Origin: Gyrodactylus bullatarudis | Lineage: Eukaryota; Platyhelminthes; Monogenea; Gyrodactylidea; Gyrodactylidae | Assembly: GCA_012064415.1 (NCBI GenBank) | Contig: SSNU01000055.1 | Coordinates: 248,001-312,000, forward strand | Direction of reading: 5' to 3' | DNA length: 64,000 nt | Shown here: positions 57,906-64,000 of the stretch, piece by piece | Numbering within the stretch: the first letter of the stretch is position 1 | Layout: every line of letters starts with the position of its first letter | The notes under the pieces: model-generated | What the model was told of the DNA's origin: nothing | What the model saw: the letters and a program-made list of their open reading frames with translations, nothing else | Database searches by the model: none | Made by a program: the position numbers and the translations under genes

Positions 57906-59957
57906 TATTAAACGTAATTACTAACCCAGAAAAGTAATTTTCAACTTTCATTCATTAAAATTCACTCAAAGTAATTTAAGAAAACAATCATTCAATGGAT
58001 CATACGATAAAGATTCACGTTATTTTATATATACGTACGTCTGAAAATCCACTTATTTGCATTTCAAAAATGTTTTAAAGTATTGAATACTGCTGACAAT
58101 TCCAATTTCTCAATCTTTTATAAAAACCCAAGTGATGATAGCACTGCTCTGTGGATTAAAGAGAAATTCTTTATTAATACTATCAATCCAGATCTGTGTG
58201 TTCAAAAGAACCATACATATTCTCTCATACGACTTGGCCTATGTGAGCTTTTTCGCCCCTTTTTCCTCTTCATTTAGTTTTTTGGGTGTTTTTTCAGCTT
58301 CCATTTTCCTCTTTTTATGGAACTTGCTTCTTACTGTTTACATTCTAATACATTCATGTAGAATTTTATTATTTCAATGATTTTATAGATAATTTTCATT
58401 TTTAAAGTTACAGTCCTAATGAAGCTTTATGAAATGTACATTCAATGTTGATAAACTCCTTGTTTTTCAATACTGGAAAAAATTTTAGGAAATTAAACAT
58501 TCATCAAATTTGAAACGAATTCCTTTGAGGAAAGCTTGTCAATCGTACAAAATTCAGCATCAGGAACTATTAGTTTTAGTATGCAGGTGTGAACGAGCCC
58601 AGAAATCAATAGTCATTGATTAGATTTTATAATTATTAAAGAATAGAAGGTGACACAGTATGATCTAAGGAAGAAAGAACTCAAAATTTGTTATTTTTGT
58701 TTTAAAAATCACAACATGGCGGCATTCTCATTCATACCGATTAGTATTTTTCATTCAATTTCAAATCAAATGTCAGAGACTTTCTCTTATTCATGCAACA
58801 AAAAACGTTAAACCATTCAGAATCCACTCGTTAAAAGGATTCAGAATCATAGTCTGAGACGAATGAAAAAGAAATTTATTCAACGAAAAATACTTACTCA
58901 GACAATGCGTTACTAAATCGCGAAAGAAGCTAATTTATCTTGGTTACTAGCAATGTTAATAACAGGCTCTTACTATTCCCTAGTTCAGTGTTTAGCACCT
59001 ATCCCAACCTCACCCTTTAACGATCATTGATCATTGATTAAACTAACCTTTTCGCATAAGTAGATTTTTCAAATATTAAGAGAATCATTCTGATTGTTTA
59101 AGCTTCGATGGTGTCGATAACCTAGATTCAACCATCTTTTCTACTTATTCATGAGAGTTTTTAGCATTTCTCTCATCTATCTAGGACGTCTGGAACGAAG
59201 AAAAACTAGGAAGTCATGGAATAAGAACATGAATAATATATATGTTTGTATTATATAATCTTTTTTTATTGGGATTCTATAGAATAAAGCAACTAACTTT
59301 GTTTTTTTTTAATAATGATGATAATGACGGAAAAATGAAAATAAAATGCAGCAAAAATAGACAATAAACTTTTGAGGTCATGTATTTTTTGAATTTTTCT
59401 ATATTCTGATGCAAACAAGTTAATGCATAGGAGTAAAAGGGATCATTAATTAGTTTTGTTTCTCTTGAAATTGATAAAAATTCGAAATAAAATAGATCGG
59501 TTGTACATTTGAAAATAGGAAAGAAGGGTTGAGAGTAGATTACTCTCCCATATACATTCTTAGCAAAATCACAAATTCATTCTGAATATTACACGTGTCA
59601 TTCTCTGTCAGTTTCACTTCTCGTTTGAGCCAATCAAAATTAGTTCTCATCTGTGATTGGTCAATATATAATTATATTTGATAATAATCTGTTCTGGTCG
59701 ATGAATTTGTCTATATCTCTGTTTTTATTCTTGTAAATACTCAGGGAGAAAAAAGTTGTGACTTTTTACGTAACGGTTGGGTTATGTACAATCGGCGAAA
59801 AGAAGAAATAAAGGAAAAAAATATCATAAAGAGCTCTCTTTTCTATACAATGTTTAGTTGAGATGCTTTGTCTTTACTATTCTTTTTATATCCATCTAGG
59901 TGTGTGTATGATGTAATAATATTTGAATACTATCTCCTTCAAGTGTGAATTATAGAT
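57906..59957. other. Spacer between DEG/ENaC gene and uniporter gene
   Basis: Apart from the Penelope fragment at 58130-58440, AT-rich sequence without an exon. Some of it should be promoter of the channel gene and 3' UTR of the uniporter gene, both on the minus strand; an AATAAA on that strand lies near 59727. Confidence 0.5.
58130..58440 (+). mobile_element. Penelope-like element 3' fragment
   Basis: Closely parallels 14600-14910: frame with KEKFFINTINPDLCVQK, then GGTGTTTTTTCAGCT-like noncoding sequence, then a hammerhead-like end (CTAATGAAGC...GAAATGTACATT). The ribozyme core is altered (CTAATGA) and stem I pairs poorly, so probably inactive. Confidence 0.55.
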
Positions 59958-60609
59958 TCAAGGTTTTGGCAAATTTTCCTCCCGACGTTGAAGAATTTCT
60001 TCAACCCTTTCAGGAATCATTTTATCAATCTGTTGTAAAGGTGTCTTGAGGACAAGTGGATCTCTGATACGCTCCAAATCTGATTGTAGAAGGGCAACTT
60101 CATCACAGAGCCTGTTGTACTTGTCGACATCAAACTTTTTTTTGTTTGCAGCCTTGTAAAAGTATTTGAGATACTGTCTATCGAAAACTTGTGGGAAGCA
60201 ATATTCCTGCGAAAAAAATCATGATTACTGAATGATTTTTATAACTTATTCTCAATCAAATAGTAATAATTCTTAAATTTTGATTGGTCACTTGTTCTTT
60301 TTGTTTATAATAAATCTTACTTGGTTTAAAACCTAAACTATAGTTAAGTTTTAAGGGAAAACTCAAAATTTAAATAGAACAGATTTCAATAGAATTTGGT
60401 CTCACCTGTCTTGTGACGACATAATAGGCGAATGCTGCCATGGCTGTACCATAACCAACGAAATAAGTGACAGGTTCCATAATGTCCCAGGAATATTCCC
60501 ACCAGGTAAGTCTGGCTAATAGGCCAAACTGGAAACCCATAGCGCCAAGGCCAGCCCATGTTAGGAATTTTGTCTTTCTAGCAGCTACAACAGCCAAGTC
60601 TTCTCTTTT
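59958..60609 (-). CDS. MCU: Mitochondrial calcium uniporter pore subunit, C-terminal part
   Basis: Forms the calcium channel of the inner mitochondrial membrane. Two exons visible: 60609-60406 and 60206-59958 (stop TGA at 59958-59960), 150 residues, intron 199 nt. The first carries TM1 ([18 protein letters not shown]), the pore signature [13 protein letters not shown] (DIME motif with preceding Trp), and TM2 ([15 protein letters not shown]). The second carries the conserved C-terminal helices ([29 protein letters not shown]). Human MCU continues the same way to its end. The mitochondrial targeting signal and matrix domain must lie in exons upstream (above 60609); I did not find them in this window, so the gene is incomplete here. 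Confidence 0.93.
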
Positions 60610-61074
60610 CTACATCAAGAGATAAAGATATAAATTTATTGATATCAAAATAATTTATGTCATTCAACTAATTCTAAGGTGCAGTAAGAAACTAGCCAGA
60701 ATGCACTTGATTCCGTTAAAGAATGTAACAGATTTGAAAAGTTTTAATATTTTCTTGATTTTGATGTAAATTAGGTTCATCTTACAAAACTCTGATTGCT
60801 ACAGGTGGTCTGGAACACATTTGGACGTATCATCTTCTTTTATTTTTATCAAAACGGAAAATTTTGATTTAATCGTATGATTCATTTTCTACTGTTGTAA
60901 ACTCTGATTCTAAATTCCTATGCTCTTTTCAAACACTCTAGACTCCCAGTTTCCTTTGAAAGACTGAGATCAAATGATTTAAAATTTATCCTGTCTACTC
61001 TATTTAATTTTTCAAGATTTTTCAGGACCATCAATGGACAAAGAAACGAGTTATCACCATTCAATTTTCTATTG

Positions 61075-61165
61075 TGATCCTGAAAAAAAAGTCTGATTCC
61101 CCTTACACCTTTGAATCAACAAAAAATTTTGAACTCAAAAATGGAAAAGTCGCGCCATCACAAAA
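61075..61165. repeat. Dispersed MITE fragment
   Basis: TGATCCTGAAAAAAAAGTC, AATCAACAAAAAATTTTGAA and TCGCGCCATCACAA follow the order of the 35.4 and 53.6 kb copies. Confidence 0.4.
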
Positions 61166-61862
61166 ATTTGAATGTCTAAAATATTTTTCTGAATTTTTGA
61201 AAGTGTGCCTTTTGAATAGGTTTGGGATTACAGAAATGTAAGCCAATTGTTGTTAATTTGAAAATCCCCAATCAATCGTTGCTCATAGAAGTTAGCAAGA
61301 TACAGAATGGTAGTCAACGAGATAAACTTATTCCGGGAGAGAGTAGAATTTATCAGAGCATTCTCCATAATATTTGAGCATGGATGATAAATAAAAATTA
61401 ATTTTTATGCAAATTTCCACTCAAGCCGACACTGGAAAGGAATCTAACGATCCATCTTGTATTATTCTTTTTTTCCAGACTACCCATTCTTTATTCTAAA
61501 AACGATAGATTTAAATTTTTTCCCCTAAGCAGAAATTGCTCTCTGATAATTCTCCTGACATACCGTATGTGGGGTAGGACGTGAGAGAAGAAAGAAGACA
61601 GTCATAATAATTTATATGCTGGGAGTGAGAAAGATGAAATTGACAGCTTTCATTTTCAAAATAATAAAAATTCTTTTCTTTAAAAAAAATGCTCTTTACA
61701 TTGATAATTATGAGCAGAGATGAGTTTTCTATCTTGAGTCTTGTAGTAGAAACAGAGCTTCAAACAAAGGTAAGCTCTTTTCAATGTTTTAAGAGTGTAG
61801 TTTCAAAATTTTTTATATAATTCAAACAGAAAACTAGGAGTTTTTATTATCATGAAATATAA

Positions 61863-62931
61863 TACACTAAACTTCCTAGAAAATGTATTATCCGAAAAAT
61901 AATCGATCGAAATATTTCTGCCTGATTACTCATGAGTACGACCATTAATTTTCAAAAATATTTTTAGAACCTCGTGTGTTCTGAAGCGCCAAATAAGGCT
62001 TGAACTTCACAATAAAATTATAAAAATTTGTATTTTGGCTAATATCGCTATGCTCTTGCCTCTAAACCTTTTTCCATTAATCTAGCTCCATTAATAAGCG
62101 AAATATATTTTTTTCGTTCTACATCAATAAAAATAACTCCATCCGATGCAGAATGAAAAGTTGTTTCACTTGCCTAAATTTTATGCATCAATATCATAAT
62201 CGGTGAAAACTAGACGAGTTCAAAGTTGATATGATCGGGATATTTGTTTTCGAATGAAAATCGATAAAATTCCATTTTTAATCTGACTTTAGTTATGGAC
62301 CCCCGTTTTTTCTTACCGATGACGTCATATCATGTAAGCTTTGCCATGTTGGGAGACCCCCGTTCTTATTCTAATAATGAAGGATGTTGAATAATTATAA
62401 TGTTGGCAGATCCCTATCCTTACAATAAGAACGGGGGTCTCCCAACATGGCAAAGCTTACATGATATGACGTCATCGGTAAGAAAAAACGGGGGTCCATA
62501 ACTAAAGTCAGATTAAAAATGGAATTTTATCGATTTTCATTCGAAAACAAATATCCCGATCATATCAACTTTGAACTCGTCTAGTTTTCACCGATTATGA
62601 TATTGATGCATAAAATTTAGGCAAGTGAAACAACTTTTCATTCTGCATCGGATGGAGTTATTTTTATTGATGTAGAACGAAAAAAATATATTTCGCTTAT
62701 TAATGGAGCTAGATTAATGGAAAAAGGTTTAGAGGCAAGAGCATAGCGATATTAGCCAAAATACAAATTTTTATAATTTTATTGTGAAGTTCAAGCCTTA
62801 TTTGGCGCTTCAGAACACACGAGGTTCTAAAAATATTTTTGAAAATTAATGGTCGTACTCATGAGTAATCAGGCAGAAATATTTCGATCGATTATTTTTC
62901 GGATAATACATTTTCTAGGAAGTTTAGTGTA
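61863..62931. mobile_element. Palindrome with two 508 bp arms, apparently identical
   Basis: Arms 61863-62370 and 62424-62931 have equal length, and every segment I compared was exactly complementary; the spacer is 53 bases. Ends are TACACTAAACTTCC and its complement. Each arm holds TGACGTCA and repeated CCCCCGTTnTT tracts near the centre and no long coding frame. It is a foldback transposon, a recent inverted duplication, or an assembly/amplification artefact. No clear target duplication was seen. Confidence 0.85.
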
Positions 62932-64000
62932 ATTATATGAGTGATGATCGACCATTTAAAATGAATTTCGGGAATGTATTGCTTTCCCTACTAAGTAAAC
63001 ATAGTGAGGAAGATACGTATCAAGCTTATCTAAAGAGGATTTAATTTGAATATTATTTCACAAGTTCGTAGAAACATTTTATCATTAAATAACCTGAATT
63101 TAGATTAGATTGTATGCTCTTTTCTTTGATGATACATCTTGAGAAAAAGATTATTTCGAGTTGATTTGCCTCAAAAGAATTACAAATCGTTACGATTGAA
63201 AGAAAATTTACTAAAACAAAAGAGATTCCAATATACATTAGATATTACTCTGTAAATACTCTGATCTGATTGGTTCTTCTCATGGGTTAGTGCGTATTTT
63301 ATCAAAAGTGAAAATTAATCAAGATCCAGAATAGAAATTTGAAAATCATTTTTAAACTTTTATCCAAAATCCTCTGATAATAATAATTATTATGGCTTTA
63401 TCTACACATTCTAGCAAAATATTAAATTTTGACAGTATCAGATCGAAATAAAAAAATTCTGAAAATTGCATGAGAAATGTTGAAGCTTCTATATCATTAG
63501 TTATACACGGATTTTTGTATATTTTATCATTTAAGATCTCAATGAAATTTGAGCAGAGTGCAAAGATGGAAAAAATGTAATTTCCAACCAAGTAGCCAGT
63601 AAGTAGCCATGGATAAATTAGTCTCAATTGTAGTGGGAACTTTTCAATACAGTACTCGAGAAAAACTTTTTTCAATTATCCTGAATCGTAGAAATCCCGT
63701 TCAATCTGATTACGGATCATCCTCTGAAATTCGGATGGGCAAGGAGGAATCTGAGAAAAGAATTCACTCTCACGCAAAATAGTAGAGAGAGAGGAGGGAA
63801 AAAAGATTGATCCTGGCTAGTACAATGAAGAGAATGCAGAAATAAATTAAAAACTGGAATGAAGGAAATTGTGTACGTTTCTTGATTAATTACGATACTC
63901 AAATATCTACAGATTACGGAAAGATATAGAGATGATAATGAATCCACGAGAAAATGGAATTTTTATTTCCTCTCAGAAATGATCTCTGCCACATCAGAAT

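Larger units (their letters stand above)
60610..64000. other. Upstream intron of MCU and/or intergenic; holds a large palindrome
   Basis: If the uniporter's 5' exons lie beyond the window, this is intron. It holds a MITE fragment (61075-61165) and the palindrome at 61863-62931. A possible plus-strand exon (61710-61769: MSRDEFSILSLVV..., ending at a good GTAAGC donor) is too short to support. Confidence 0.5.

Noticed and set aside
61689..61769. Plus-strand exon starting MLFTLIIMSRDEF and ending at GTAAGC
   Set aside because: Good donor but only about 27 codons, with no partner exon before the window ends.
63352..63675. 107-residue hydrophobic frame on the minus strand, as an exon of the uniporter or another membrane protein
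   Set aside because: It does not resemble the uniporter matrix domain and includes a run of six isoleucines; no convincing acceptor.

Overview
The window is animal nuclear DNA: AT-rich, intron-bearing, about two thirds repeats and introns. The predicted proteins (a nicotinic receptor subunit, a Rho GTPase-activating protein, a rhodopsin-type receptor, two DEG/ENaC channels, the mitochondrial calcium uniporter) belong to an animal with nerves and muscle. Three signs together point to a flatworm or another lophotrochozoan: Penelope-like elements and tRNA-type repeats carrying hammerhead ribozymes, a mix of 26-39 nt introns with very long ones, and a nicotinic subunit with a Pro-Ala-Lys motif before M2. 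This placement is inference; no rRNA or mitochondrial gene is present to fix it.

Layout. 1-6.2 kb: repeats (tRNA/hammerhead repeats, a piggyBac-like MITE). 6.2-10.1 kb (+): nicotinic acetylcholine receptor subunit, first exon not found. 11.2-32.2 kb (+): one PH-RhoGAP gene (ARHGAP15-like) in ten exons; its 3.0 kb intron holds a single-exon gene of unknown function and a Penelope fragment with a hammerhead, and its 15.6 kb intron is a nest of hAT MITEs, foldbacks, another hammerhead and a GC-richer island. 32.2-40 kb: an intact-looking tRNA/hammerhead element with 92 bp terminal inverted repeats, a broken Penelope-like element with a GIY-YIG domain, and MITEs. 40.1-41.2 kb (+): intronless GPCR. 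43-47.4 kb: more MITEs and a second tRNA/hammerhead element interrupted by another MITE. 47.9-48.3 kb (-): small secreted cysteine-rich protein. 50.7-57.9 kb (-): two DEG/ENaC channel genes head to tail, 92 bp apart. 60.0-60.6 kb (-): last two visible exons of the mitochondrial calcium uniporter. 61.9-62.9 kb: two 508 bp arms forming an apparently perfect palindrome.

The genes are not an obvious functional unit, apart from the tandem DEG/ENaC pair. The most unusual content is the set of hammerhead ribozymes: four with a plausible fold, plus degenerate copies, in at least three sequence contexts. One of these (the 3.0, 17, 33 and 46 kb copies) joins a tRNA-like Pol III promoter, a type I hammerhead with a self-complementary stem III, and long terminal inverted repeats. 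Exon boundaries were worked out by hand from splice signals, phase and protein family conservation.
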